Origin: Saccharothrix ecbatanensis
GTDB taxonomy: Bacteria; Actinomycetota; Actinomycetes; Mycobacteriales; Pseudonocardiaceae
DNA: 64,000 nt
NCBI RefSeq assembly: GCF_014205015.1
Contig: NZ_JACHMO010000001.1
Location: forward strand, 4,216,001 to 4,280,000
Direction: 5' to 3'
In this document: positions 34,578 to 42,425 of the stretch, one piece after another
Numbering within the stretch: position 1 is the stretch's first letter
How the letters are laid out: every line of letters begins with the position of its first letter
Position numbers and translations under genes: made by a program
Notes under the pieces: generated by a model
The model's database searches: none
The model's input: only the letters and a program-made list of their open reading frames with translations
Told to the model about the DNA's origin: nothing

Positions 34578-34970
34578 TCAGCGTGCGGCGACGGCGTCGA
34601 CCTCGAACAGCATCCCGGGCAGGGCGAGGGTGGCCACGCCGAGCAGGGTCTGCACCGGTGGCTTATCGCCCCAGATGCGGGTGATGCGTTCGCGCATGAC
34701 GGGGAGGCGGTCGGCGTTGTGGTCCACGACGTACGTGCCGAGCCGGACGACGTGGTGGTAGTCGAGGCCGACGGCGCGGAGTGCGGCGCCGAGGTTGGCG
34801 TAGGCCCGGTCGACCTGGGCGGCGAAGTCGTCCGAGACGAGCTGCCCGTCGCGGTCGCAGCCGTACTGGCCCGCGATGAACACGAGGTCACCGGTGGTGG
34901 CGGCGACGTGGCTGTAGCCGTAGCCGGTGGGGTCGTGCAGTTCGTCGGGGTTGCTCAGGTTGTGCGGCAC
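34578..34970 (-). CDS. RidA-family (YjgF/YER057c/UK114) protein
   Basis: 130 aa, normal for the family. 'GDLVFIAGQYGCDRDGQLVSDDFAAQVDRAYANLGAALRAVG' and 'RITRIWGDKPPVQTLLGVATLALPGMLFEVDAVA' match RidA. The Arg that binds the imine/enamine carboxylate in deaminating members has no clear match: the position normally 'RxxxxV' reads 'KPPVQTLLGVATL'. It may be a non-deaminase member used in biosynthesis. Two operator-like palindromes lie just upstream (35006-35042). It ends cluster 2 on this side. Confidence 0.82.
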   Translation of the reverse strand: MPHNLSNPDELHDPTGYGYSHVAATTGDLVFIAGQYGCDRDGQLVSDDFAAQVDRAYANLGAALRAVGLDYHHVVRLGTYVVDHNADRLPVMRERITRIWGDKPPVQTLLGVATLALPGMLFEVDAVAAR

Positions 34971-35005
34971 GGTGTCGATGTCCTTCAGGTTGGCGAGTGG
35001 CTGCG

Positions 35006-35042
35006 GTTCGTTGCACGAACAATCTTAGTTCGTACCACGAAC
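35006..35042. promoter_or_regulatory. Tandem 15-bp operators upstream of the RidA gene
   Basis: GTTCGTTGCACGAAC (35006-35020) and GTTCGTACCACGAAC (35028-35042) are two perfect palindromes of the form GTTCGT-N3-ACGAAC. Their centres are 22 bp apart, two helical turns. They lie between the DapDC-like stop and the RidA start. This is a strong sign of binding by two dimers of one regulator, which is not identified in the window. Confidence 0.7.
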
Positions 35043-35049
35043 CGCTACC

Positions 35050-35916
35050 TCACCGACCTCGCTCCACCAGCCGCCGCACGCCATCCGCGACAGCGAACAA
35101 CGGCGCATGCGGCCGTCCGCCCGAGTACGGCACCGCCACCAAGTCCCCGACACGCACATCCTCCGGCAGCGACACCTCCGGCGCCTCACCCGAATGCCCC
35201 ACGACCCGACGGACGCCGGTCGACGCGGTCGGCACCCGGCCGATCACCCGCATGATCGGCCCCGGTGGACCGTCGACCGACACCACACCACAACACACCG
35301 ACCGCACCCGGCACACGCCCACCACCGCCCGCACGACCAGCGAACGGCCCGGCTCCACGGTCAGCCGCGGCGGCGTGACGCCCTGGGTCGACGACTCCCC
35401 GTTGATCGCCACCCGCAGCCGGGTGGCCAACCCGGTCAGGTCGAACGCGGCGGGCGCGTCGGCGGTGATCTCGACCGCCAACTCGTCCAGCTCCACGCCG
35501 TGATCGCGTCGCAGCCGCGCGATCGCCCGCACCACGTCCCGCGCGCACGCCTCGGTCGACGGCACGTCACCGGACATCCGGTAGCGCAGGCCACGACCGC
35601 GCAGGCCGGGCTCGGCCACGACAAGCCCTTCCTCCGCGCACCACCCCAGCACCTCCGGCCACGGCAGCTCCACCGGCGAGCACACCACCCGCGCCCCGGG
35701 CAGCACGTCCACGTACGCCCGGCAGGAACGCCGCACCTCGTGCTCGCTCAGCACGTGCACGGGGGTCCCGAACGTCCCCGCCAGACCGGCCAGGTCCACC
35801 CCGCCGACGCCCACGTGACCGGTGTCCGCGACCACGGTGTCGGCGGGCCACCGGTCGTCCTCCAGCCGTGCCCGCGTGATGCCGCGCAGGCTGGGGATCA
35901 GCTCGACGAGCGTCAC
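35050..35916 (-). CDS. Degenerate DapDC-like (PLP decarboxylase fold) protein
   Basis: 288 aa from GTG 35916 (GTGA overlap with the membrane gene before it). The start 'LAGTFGTPVHVLSEHEVRRSCRAYVDVLPGARVV' and the later 'TPPRLTVEPGRSLVVRAVVGVCRVRSV' match diaminopimelate/ornithine decarboxylase-type enzymes. The PLP-Lys block (YAxKAN) reads 'VVCSPVELPW' with no Lys, and the chain is about 130 aa shorter than DapDC. It probably lacks decarboxylase activity and may be a carrier-bound pathway accessory or a binding protein. No frameshift is visible. Function unassigned. Confidence 0.65.
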   Translation of the reverse strand: MTLVELIPSLRGITRARLEDDRWPADTVVADTGHVGVGGVDLAGLAGTFGTPVHVLSEHEVRRSCRAYVDVLPGARVVCSPVELPWPEVLGWCAEEGLVVAEPGLRGRGLRYRMSGDVPSTEACARDVVRAIARLRRDHGVELDELAVEITADAPAAFDLTGLATRLRVAINGESSTQGVTPPRLTVEPGRSLVVRAVVGVCRVRSVCCGVVSVDGPPGPIMRVIGRVPTASTGVRRVVGHSGEAPEVSLPEDVRVGDLVAVPYSGGRPHAPLFAVADGVRRLVERGR

Positions 35917-36548
35917 GCCGAAGCCGCGACCTGCGCGGCCGGTGTCGGGGTCGATCCGCCGCGAGGCGGCATGGTGAGCGCCAGCACCGCCGCGCACAGC
36001 AGCACGCTGGTGGACGAGGTGATCAGCACGACCCAGTCGAGCGCCAGGATGCCGAAGCACATCCACATCACGTTGCAGAACGCACTGAGCCACCACCGCG
36101 GCCGGGACACGCCCCGCACGTCGTGGTCGCCACGCCGGCGTTGACGGATCAGCGACACCACCTGCGCGCCGATGGCGAAGATGATCGACGCGCCGACCAC
36201 CGAGCCCGCCACCGTGCCGCCGCCGACCAGACCGACCACCGCGAGCCCGCCCAACGTGATCACGAGCAGCGGAAGCCACTGGCGGGCCGCCAACTGGCCG
36301 AGCCGCACGTGTCCGGCGAGCACCGCCACCGCCGCGGTGAGCGCGATGCCGTTGGTCACGATCTGCGCCGGGCTCTGCGTCCACAACCCGTAGCCCGTCC
36401 ACCCGACGCCGTAGAAGACGGCGAGCACGCCCGCCGCCGGCGACAGGCCCTGGAACTTGCGGCCCACCCACAACCGCCACGCTTGCGGCCATGCGGCGGC
36501 GGCGCCACACGTGCCGCCGATCCACCCGAAGATCTCCGCGACCAGCAT
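35913..36548 (-). CDS. PQ-loop/SWEET-like seven-segment membrane protein
   Basis: 211 aa with about seven membrane segments. Two PQ-loop-type repeats are visible: 'GWIGGTCGAAAAWPQAWRLWVGRKFQGLSP' and 'GAQVVSLIRQRRRGDHDVRGVSRPRWWLSAFCNVMWMC'. Proteins of this type move small solutes such as sugars or amino acids by facilitated diffusion. AGGGA precedes the ATG. It is coupled to the DapDC-like gene and may export or import an intermediate or product of cluster 2. Substrate unknown. Confidence 0.72.
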   Translation of the reverse strand: MLVAEIFGWIGGTCGAAAAWPQAWRLWVGRKFQGLSPAAGVLAVFYGVGWTGYGLWTQSPAQIVTNGIALTAAVAVLAGHVRLGQLAARQWLPLLVITLGGLAVVGLVGGGTVAGSVVGASIIFAIGAQVVSLIRQRRRGDHDVRGVSRPRWWLSAFCNVMWMCFGILALDWVVLITSSTSVLLCAAVLALTMPPRGGSTPTPAAQVAASA

Positions 36549-36640
36549 CTGTCCCTCACATCCGTTTCATGGAAGCCTTGACATCCCTGAACCTCAGCGC
36601 CGCACCTTGAGCAACCGGTCGTCCGCCGCCGCCCCGTCCG

Positions 36641-36655
36641 CCGGCGACTCGCCGG
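36641..36655 (-). terminator. Hairpin beyond the acyl-CoA dehydrogenase stop
   Basis: CCGGCG-ACT-CGCCGG forms a perfect 6-bp stem just past the end of the long minus-strand operon. Short, no T-run. Confidence 0.4.
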
Positions 36656-36662
36656 TCCGGCG

Positions 36663-37799
36663 TCACAGCGCGCGGGAGACGACGAGTCGTTGGATCTGGT
36701 TGGTGCCTTCGACGATCTGGAGGAGCTTGGCCTCGCGCATCCACCGCTCGACGGGGTGGTCGACCACGTACCCCGCGCCGCCGAGCACCTGCACCGCGTC
36801 GGTGGTGGCCTTCATCGCCATGTCGGTGGCGAAGAGCTTCGCCTTGGCCGCCTCGATGGAGTACGGCAGGCCCGCGTCCTTCAGCCGGGCCGCGTGCAGC
36901 ACCAGCGCGCGTGCGGCCGACACCTGGGTCGCAATGTCCGCCAGCATGAACCCGATGCCCTGGAACGACATGATGGGCTGACCGAACTGCTCGCGTTTCT
37001 TCGCGTAGTCGGCGGCGTAGTCGAGCGCCGCCTGCGCCAGGCCGACGGCGCACGCGCCGATGGCGAGCCGGCCGCTGTCCAGGGCGTCCATGGCGATCAG
37101 GAAACCCTTGCCGGGCCTGCCGATCAGCCGGTCGTCCGCGACCCTGGCGTGGTCGAAGACGATCTGGGCGGTCGGCGAGGACGACACGCCCATCTTCTTC
37201 TCCCGCTTCTGCGGCAGCAGGCCCGCCGTGTCGGCGTCGACCAGCAGGCACGACAAGCCGCGTGCGTCCGGACCGCCGGTGCGCGCGTAGACGGCGTAGT
37301 AGTCGGCGATACCGCCGTGGGTGACCCAGGCCTTGGTGCCACGCAGGATGTAGTCGTTCCCGTCACGGGTCGCGGTGGTGGCCATCGAGGCTAGGTCCGA
37401 CCCGGCTTCCAGCTCCGACAGGCAGTTCGCGCCGAGCAGTTCGCCGCCGAGCATGTCCGGCAGGTGCTTCTTGCGCTGCACGTCGGTGCCGAAGCGCGCC
37501 AGGCCGTGACAGGACAGGGTGTGGACGTTCAGCGCCTCGCCGACGGCCAGCCACCGGCTCGCGATCAGCTCGACCACGTGCAGGTAGACCTCGTACGGCT
37601 GGCCTCCCCCGCCGTGCTCCTCCGGGTAGGGCAGGCCCAGCAGCCCGGCCCGGCCGAGCGTGCGCACGGCGTCCCTCGGGAACTCGCCGCGTGCCTCGAA
37701 ATCGGCCACGCGCGGCGCGAGTTCGCCGTCGGCGATCTCCTCCACCAGGCCGAGCAGGTCGGCCGCGTCCTCCGTCGGCAGCAGGCGTTGCACCTTCAC
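36663..37799 (-). CDS. Acyl-CoA dehydrogenase-family flavoprotein
   Basis: 378 aa from GTG 37799, overlapping the HAD stop. Typical signatures are 'NCLSELEAGSDLASMATTATRDGNDYILRGTKAWVTHGG', 'VLGGAGYVVDHPVERWMREAKLLQIVEGTNQIQR' with the catalytic Glu in the last motif. It uses FAD to desaturate an acyl thioester at C2-C3. In an operon with carrier, ligase and condensation genes the substrate is probably carrier-bound, as for prolyl-carrier dehydrogenases, but that is inference. Last gene of the operon. Confidence 0.88.
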   Translation of the reverse strand: MKVQRLLPTEDAADLLGLVEEIADGELAPRVADFEARGEFPRDAVRTLGRAGLLGLPYPEEHGGGGQPYEVYLHVVELIASRWLAVGEALNVHTLSCHGLARFGTDVQRKKHLPDMLGGELLGANCLSELEAGSDLASMATTATRDGNDYILRGTKAWVTHGGIADYYAVYARTGGPDARGLSCLLVDADTAGLLPQKREKKMGVSSSPTAQIVFDHARVADDRLIGRPGKGFLIAMDALDSGRLAIGACAVGLAQAALDYAADYAKKREQFGQPIMSFQGIGFMLADIATQVSAARALVLHAARLKDAGLPYSIEAAKAKLFATDMAMKATTDAVQVLGGAGYVVDHPVERWMREAKLLQIVEGTNQIQRLVVSRAL

Positions 37800-38602
37800 G
37801 GCACGCTCACCTCCTCGGCGCACAGGCGTTCCAGCACCACGGCCACGCCGTCGTCGTCGCAGTCGGGGGCGATCTCGTCGGCGAACGCGTGCAGCGCGGG
37901 GTCGGCGTTGGCCATGACCACGCCGTGCCCGGCCCAGCGGACCATGTCGATGTCGGCGGACGTGTCACCGAACGCCACCACGTCGTCCGGGCCGAGGCCA
38001 CGTCGTCGTGCTAGTTCGGCGAGCGTGCCCACTTTGCTGGCGCCTGGCGCGACGAGGTCGACGAAGCCCGGTCCGACGTGCGCGATGTCGACCAGCCCGC
38101 CCAACGCCGCGGCGAGCCCGTCCGGCACGGTGCCGTCGAGGTCCCCGCCGGCCAGCCACAGCTTCAGCACCGGTTCGGCGATGGCGGTGGGGTCGCCGAA
38201 GAACGACTCGCCGAGCAGCAACGGCGGCGGGTAGCCGTGCTGGTAGCCGACCGGTCCACCGCGCAGCACCCAGCCCAGGTGCAGCCGGGGGAACACGGCC
38301 CGGACCCGACGTGCCACGGTCGCCGCCGCGTGCGCCGGGATGGCGTCACTCCAGGTGACCTCACCGGAGGGCAGCTCGCACACCGCCGAGCCCACGCAGC
38401 AGATGGCCTCGCCGGCCAGCCCGAGGCGGGCCGCGTAGTCGAGCACGGCGGCCGGATGGCGCGCGGTGACGAACACGACCTCGACTCCGGCCGCACGGGC
38501 CGTGGCCAGCGCCCGTTCGCTGCGAACGGACAGCGTGTAGTCGCGGCGCAGCAGCGTGCCGTCCAGGTCGATCGCGGCGAGCCGGTAGCGCGGCGCGGTC
38601 AT
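37796..38602 (-). CDS. HAD-IIB (Cof-like) phosphatase
   Basis: 268 aa. 'LAAIDLDGTLLRRDYTLS' carries the nucleophile Asp and acid/base Asp. 'VVFVTARHPAAV', the Lys of 'GASKVGTLAELARRRGLGPDDVVAFGDTSADIDMVRWAGHGVVMANAD' complete motifs II-IV. The cap sits between motifs II and III. It removes phosphate from a small metabolite. It is coupled to the condensation-domain gene (ATGA) and the dehydrogenase gene, so a phosphorylated intermediate in cluster 2 is plausible. Confidence 0.87.
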   Translation of the reverse strand: MTAPRYRLAAIDLDGTLLRRDYTLSVRSERALATARAAGVEVVFVTARHPAAVLDYAARLGLAGEAICCVGSAVCELPSGEVTWSDAIPAHAAATVARRVRAVFPRLHLGWVLRGGPVGYQHGYPPPLLLGESFFGDPTAIAEPVLKLWLAGGDLDGTVPDGLAAALGGLVDIAHVGPGFVDLVAPGASKVGTLAELARRRGLGPDDVVAFGDTSADIDMVRWAGHGVVMANADPALHAFADEIAPDCDDDGVAVVLERLCAEEVSVP

Positions 38603-39999
38603 CGGACGACCCTCACGGTGGCCTCGAACATGTCGGCCAGCGCGGTGTCCGGCGCGTCGACCCCGAGGTCCAGCACCCTGATCACGTCGTCCAGGAACTC
38701 CGCCGCCCAGGGTGCGCCGTAGCGGTCGCTGCGGTAGCGCAGTTCGAGTTCGACGCCGTCCGGTCGGCGGTAGCCGAGCACCCGCAGCCCACCGCGCGGC
38801 ACCTCGGGCATCGGGATCGCGATCGGCCGCACCCGCAGGCCGGGCACCTCCGGCCACTCCTGGCTGGAGTCCTCGACCAGGTCGAAGTCGAAGTTCAGGT
38901 ACGACGGCAGCCGCGCCGGGTCGCGGTACCGGGCGCCGTACTGGGGGTGGCCGAGTTCGCGCATGATCAGCGAGTGCGGGATGCGCTGGTGCCGCATGGC
39001 TTCCCACAGCGTCCGGGCCTCGCGCAGGGCCAGCTCCCGGAACGAGGTCGCGCCGTCGAACACCGTCCGGAACGCGGCGACGGTCGCCAGGTAGCCGACC
39101 AGGTGTTGCGTCTCCGGCCGGGTGCGGTTGGCCAGCGAGCCGAACGTGGCCACGTCACCCGCCTCGGCGTCGTCCATCGTGGACAGCCTGCGCCGCCACA
39201 TGGCCGCCTTCACCGCCGCCGACACCAGCACGATCAGGCTGGTGCCCTCGGCCGCCGCCAGCCCGGTGAGCCGGTCGACCTTCGGCTGGTCGAGCAGCGC
39301 GCGGAGCTTGACCAGCCGGGGCGTGCCGCCGGGTTCGCCCGCCGGGTCGGTCAGCCCCGAGGACGGGATGGGGTCGATGCCCGCGAGCTTCTTCCGCCAG
39401 TAGCCCACCTGCCGCTCCAGCACGGCGCCGCTGAGGTGATCGCGTTCCCACTCCGCGAAGTCCGGGTACTGCACGGGCAGTTCCGGCAGCTCCGGTGTCG
39501 TGCCGGCCGCACGTGCCCGGTAGATGGTCAGCAGGTCGCTCAACACCACGCGGACGGACCAGGCGTCGGTGACGACGTGGTCGATCGTCACGCACAGGAC
39601 GTGCCGATCGGGTTCGAGTTCGGCGAGCAGGGTGCGGAACAGCGGGCCTTCGGCCAGGTCGAACGGCTCGCAGGCGTCCTCGGCCAGCAGTGCGAGCGCG
39701 CGCTCCAGCCGCTGCTCGGAGTCGTCCACCCGGATGCGCCGGAGCGCGGGCAGTTCGGCCAGCAGCCTGGCCCGCAGGACGTCCTCGTCCGGGAACGTCA
39801 GCCGCAGCGCCTCGTGCCGCTCGACGAGTTCCGTCACCGCCCGGTCCAGCAGGTCGGCGTCGAGCGGGCCCTCGATCAGCAGGCCGATGGCGATCTTGTT
39901 GTTGACGAACTGGACGTGCCGGCCGGTGGTCAGCCGCTCCTCCTGGGTGAACGACACCGGCAGGGGACGGTCGCGGGGGTACCGCGGGATGGCGCTCAT
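38599..39999 (-). CDS. Stand-alone NRPS condensation domain
   Basis: 466 aa from ATG 39999 with AAGGAA before it. Condensation-family fold: 'PVSFTQEERL' (C1), 'RHEALRLTF' (C2), and 'DHVVTDAWS' in place of HHxxxDG (C3). The second His (141) and Asp (145) are kept, while the first His is Asp140 and the Gly is Ala146. 'YPDFAEWERD' and 'FGSLANRTRPETQHLVGYLAT' follow. It should join a carrier-bound acyl or aminoacyl group to an amine or other nucleophile in trans. No modular NRPS is present, so both partners must be free-standing. Confidence 0.87.
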   Translation of the reverse strand: MSAIPRYPRDRPLPVSFTQEERLTTGRHVQFVNNKIAIGLLIEGPLDADLLDRAVTELVERHEALRLTFPDEDVLRARLLAELPALRRIRVDDSEQRLERALALLAEDACEPFDLAEGPLFRTLLAELEPDRHVLCVTIDHVVTDAWSVRVVLSDLLTIYRARAAGTTPELPELPVQYPDFAEWERDHLSGAVLERQVGYWRKKLAGIDPIPSSGLTDPAGEPGGTPRLVKLRALLDQPKVDRLTGLAAAEGTSLIVLVSAAVKAAMWRRRLSTMDDAEAGDVATFGSLANRTRPETQHLVGYLATVAAFRTVFDGATSFRELALREARTLWEAMRHQRIPHSLIMRELGHPQYGARYRDPARLPSYLNFDFDLVEDSSQEWPEVPGLRVRPIAIPMPEVPRGGLRVLGYRRPDGVELELRYRSDRYGAPWAAEFLDDVIRVLDLGVDAPDTALADMFEATVRVVR

Positions 40000-40006
40000 C
40001 GCGTTC

Positions 40007-40633
40007 TCATTCCTTCGGGAGCAGGACGTGGATGCGGGGTGGCGGGCCGGACGCGGCGACCGCGACCTCGGCCCCGTCGAACGGGGACAGCAGCTGCCAG
40101 CGGAAGTCGCGCCACGCGCCGCGGCGGTGGCCTGGCCGGACCGGCACCCGGCCGGGCCGGAACCGGACGCCCTCGCCACTGGCCTTCAGGCACGCTTCCT
40201 GCACGACCCACAGCGCGGTGAAGACGCGGGCGCGATCGGCGGGGGCCAGCGCCGCCACCGCCGCCAGGTCCTCTTCACGGCAGCACCTGGTGAGCAGCCC
40301 CGGCGTGGGCAGGACGTGCTCCTGCACGTCGACGCCGACCGCCCGGTCCGGTGCGACGGCCGCCGCGAGCACCCGTGCGCTGTGCGAGACGCTGACGCCG
40401 ATGTCGTTGTCCAGCACTGGTTTTCCGGTGGCCGTGACGCCGATCGCGGCCCCGGCGGACCGCGGGCCGAGCACCCGGCCGAGCAGCCAGCGCAGCAGCG
40501 CCCGCCCCTCCAGGTACTCCGCCGCACGACGCTCGGGCAGGCCCGCCGCCCGGTCCCGGTCGGCCGCCGTGGTGTGCCGACCGGGATCAGGACCGCGCCC
40601 GCGCCCGGCGAGCGTGACGACGACGCCGTTCAC
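40007..40633 (-). CDS. Sfp-type 4'-phosphopantetheinyl transferase
   Basis: 208 aa from GTG 40633, overlapping the aldolase stop. 'VSVSHSARVLAAAVAPDRAVGVDVQ' and 'VFTALWVVQEACLKASGEG' are the two PPTase signatures. The first metal Asp (102) is present, but the usual second acidic residue is Gln104. Trp142, Glu146 and Lys150 of the second motif are kept. It loads the phosphopantetheine arm onto the ACP of this operon and may serve cluster 1 carriers too. Confidence 0.88.
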   Translation of the reverse strand: MNGVVVTLAGRGRGPDPGRHTTAADRDRAAGLPERRAAEYLEGRALLRWLLGRVLGPRSAGAAIGVTATGKPVLDNDIGVSVSHSARVLAAAVAPDRAVGVDVQEHVLPTPGLLTRCCREEDLAAVAALAPADRARVFTALWVVQEACLKASGEGVRFRPGRVPVRPGHRRGAWRDFRWQLLSPFDGAEVAVAASGPPPRIHVLLPKE

Positions 40634-41364
40634 CGGGTCGGCCAGTGCGTAGTCTCCGGCCAGGAGCGTCCGACGCGGCGCACGGCGTACTCCCAGTAGG
40701 AGCGCACGGACAGGTCGGCGTAGATGAAGTCCCGCTTCAGCTCCACGTCCGCGTCGCTCGACCACTCGTACTTGCCCGCCGTGCCCTCGGCCATGAGCTG
40801 CAACCGGCACGCCCGTTCGAGCACCTGCGCGAAGATCGCCGCGTGCCGCACGCTCTTGCCCACCACAACACCGCCGTGGTTGCGCAGGAACACGCCGTTC
40901 CCGTCGGCGAGCACGGCCGCGATCGCGTCACCGGTCCCGATGTCCAGCACAGTGTTGGACGTGGTGGTGAACACGCCCGTGCGGCCCGCGAAGTACGCGC
41001 CGTCGTGCGAGAGGGGGTGCAGCACGAGGTCCGTCGCGCCGAAGATCAACGTGTAGGGCGCGTGGCTGTGCACGATCGCGTTCACGTCCGGTCTGGCCCG
41101 GTAGATCGCCTGGTGCAGCGGCAGTTCGGGCGGCGCGAGCTTGGGCGCGTCCAGGGTGTGGTCCACCGGGGCGATCACGACCTCGTCCGGTGTCGCCTCG
41201 TCGAACCCCACCAGGGCGTTCTTGATGACGAACGTGTCCGCGCCGGGCAGCCGCGCGGAGATCTGGCCCTGGTTGAAGTCGTCGTGCCCGTCGAGTGAGA
41301 GCATGCGCGCGCCCTGCGCCAACTGGGTGATGAGCCTGCGCAGAGCGGGTTTGTGGTCGGACAT
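40630..41364 (-). CDS. Class II aldolase/adducin-family enzyme
   Basis: 244 aa. The zinc ligands 'IVHSHAPYTLIFG' (HxH) and 'FLRNHGGVVVG' (last His) are present, as is a Glu-rich 'PPELPLHQAIY' block with the catalytic Glu. Members cleave or form C-C bonds through a zinc-stabilised enolate, for example with pyruvate or a phosphosugar. It is encoded between the DapB-like and PPTase genes in cluster 2. A role in building a carbon skeleton by aldol addition is likely; partners are unknown. Confidence 0.87.
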   Translation of the reverse strand: MSDHKPALRRLITQLAQGARMLSLDGHDDFNQGQISARLPGADTFVIKNALVGFDEATPDEVVIAPVDHTLDAPKLAPPELPLHQAIYRARPDVNAIVHSHAPYTLIFGATDLVLHPLSHDGAYFAGRTGVFTTTSNTVLDIGTGDAIAAVLADGNGVFLRNHGGVVVGKSVRHAAIFAQVLERACRLQLMAEGTAGKYEWSSDADVELKRDFIYADLSVRSYWEYAVRRVGRSWPETTHWPTR

Positions 41365-42060
41365 CTAGGCTCCCCGGGTACTGATGAGGTCGTCGTACAT
41401 CTCCTGGGTGTCGTACAGCCCTGGTGCACGGGTGTTCAGCCACGTCACGGCACGGACCGCGCCGGTCGCGGCGGCGGTGAACGAGCCGACGCTGTGCCGC
41501 ACGGTCACGGTCTCGGCCGCCCACGTCCAGGTGACCTCGTGCTCGCTGACGGTCAGGCCCGCCCGTGACGAGCTGACGTCCGCCGGTTCCCGCCCGCTCG
41601 CCGCGGTCCACACGTCGGCGAGGGCGATGGCGGTGGCGCTCGGTCGGTGCGCCTTGGTCGTCGGGTGCCGTTCCCACACGCTGGTCTCGGGGTGCGACGG
41701 CGCGATGGCGGCCAGGTGGGCGACGAGCCTGCGTTGGAGGTGGTGGCCGATGGCGAGGTTCGTCGCGCGCAGCACCGGCACGGAGGTCGCCAGCGCGTGG
41801 ATCGCCTTCCACTGTGGACTGTCCAGATTGGACACGCATTCGACCAGTGCGGCGTTGTGCTCGGCGCAGTACCGGAGCACTCGGTCGTGCGCTTCGGGTG
41901 AACTGGCGTCCACCAGGACGTCCGCGGTGTCGTCGGTGTGCCAGCCGCTGCTCGACGCCGTCACCACGACCGGCAGCCCGAGTTCCCGGCACTGCCTCAG
42001 CACCGCGTCACCCAGCCTGCCCGTGCCGACGACGCCGACGCGGGGAAGTCCGTCACGCAT
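41365..42060 (-). CDS. DapB-like (dihydrodipicolinate reductase fold) oxidoreductase
   Basis: 231 aa. Short Rossmann start 'RVGVVGTGRLGDAVL', 'VLVDASSPEAHDRVLRYCAEHNAALVECVS' and 'VPVLRATNLAIGHHL' match DapB. The active-site block E(L)HHxxKxDxPSGTA reads 'ERHPTTKAHRPSATA': Lys136 is kept, the second His is Pro133, and SGT is SAT. The tail 'AVTWLNTRAPGLYDTQEMYDDLI' matches DapB. It probably reduces a cyclic imine or related C=N/C=C bond with NAD(P)H but not the lysine-pathway substrate. It overlaps the ACP gene by 8 bp. Confidence 0.82.
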   Translation of the reverse strand: MRDGLPRVGVVGTGRLGDAVLRQCRELGLPVVVTASSSGWHTDDTADVLVDASSPEAHDRVLRYCAEHNAALVECVSNLDSPQWKAIHALATSVPVLRATNLAIGHHLQRRLVAHLAAIAPSHPETSVWERHPTTKAHRPSATAIALADVWTAASGREPADVSSSRAGLTVSEHEVTWTWAAETVTVRHSVGSFTAAATGAVRAVTWLNTRAPGLYDTQEMYDDLISTRGA

Positions 42061-42319
42061 CGACGTCCGCGCTTTCCCGGACGAGGTCGACCAGCGAGTC
42101 GATGGTGGCGAACCGCTCGGGATCGGCCTCCGGGTCGACGTACACGCCCAGTTCGTTCTCGATGGCGTCGATGAGCCGCATGTAGGACAGGGACGAGTAG
42201 TTCAACGCGCGCAGCGAGCCGTCCGCCGCGGTCACGTCGGCCTCGCCGATCGCGCCGTCGCCGCTGCTCACGATCAACCGGAGGAGTTCGGCGCGCAGCG
42301 TGGTGCTGTCGGTGTGCAT
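42053..42319 (-). CDS. Acyl/peptidyl carrier protein
   Basis: 88 aa from ATG 42319 with AAGGAG upstream. 'LRALNYSSLSYMRLIDAIENELGVYVDPEAD' is the carrier helix II, with the attachment Ser present but the usual Asp of DSL changed to Ser. It is the only carrier in cluster 2 and probably holds the substrate while ligase, flavoenzymes, reductase and condensation protein act. A 15-bp repeat array separates it from the ligase gene. Confidence 0.85.
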   Translation of the reverse strand: MHTDSTTLRAELLRLIVSSGDGAIGEADVTAADGSLRALNYSSLSYMRLIDAIENELGVYVDPEADPERFATIDSLVDLVRESADVDA

Positions 42320-42350
42320 GGGGTGGTCTCCTTGAGGTTCGGGATTCGCA

Positions 42351-42425
42351 GCCTGGGCTTCCCCCGCCTGGGACTCCCCGGCTTGGGATTCCCGGGCTTG
42401 GGATTCACAGGCTTGGGATTCACAG
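42351..42425. repeat. Five tandem copies of a 15-bp repeat between ligase and ACP genes
   Basis: Units of the form GCTTGGGATTCACAG start at 42351, 42366, 42381, 42396 and 42411. The last two are identical and the first three diverge. The stop codon of the ligase gene lies in the last unit. Read in the ACP frame the array would encode ESQAx repeats, so it keeps frame. Confidence 0.85.

Noticed and set aside
42351..42425. CRISPR array
   Set aside because: The units are 15 bp, contiguous and without spacers, so this is a simple tandem repeat.
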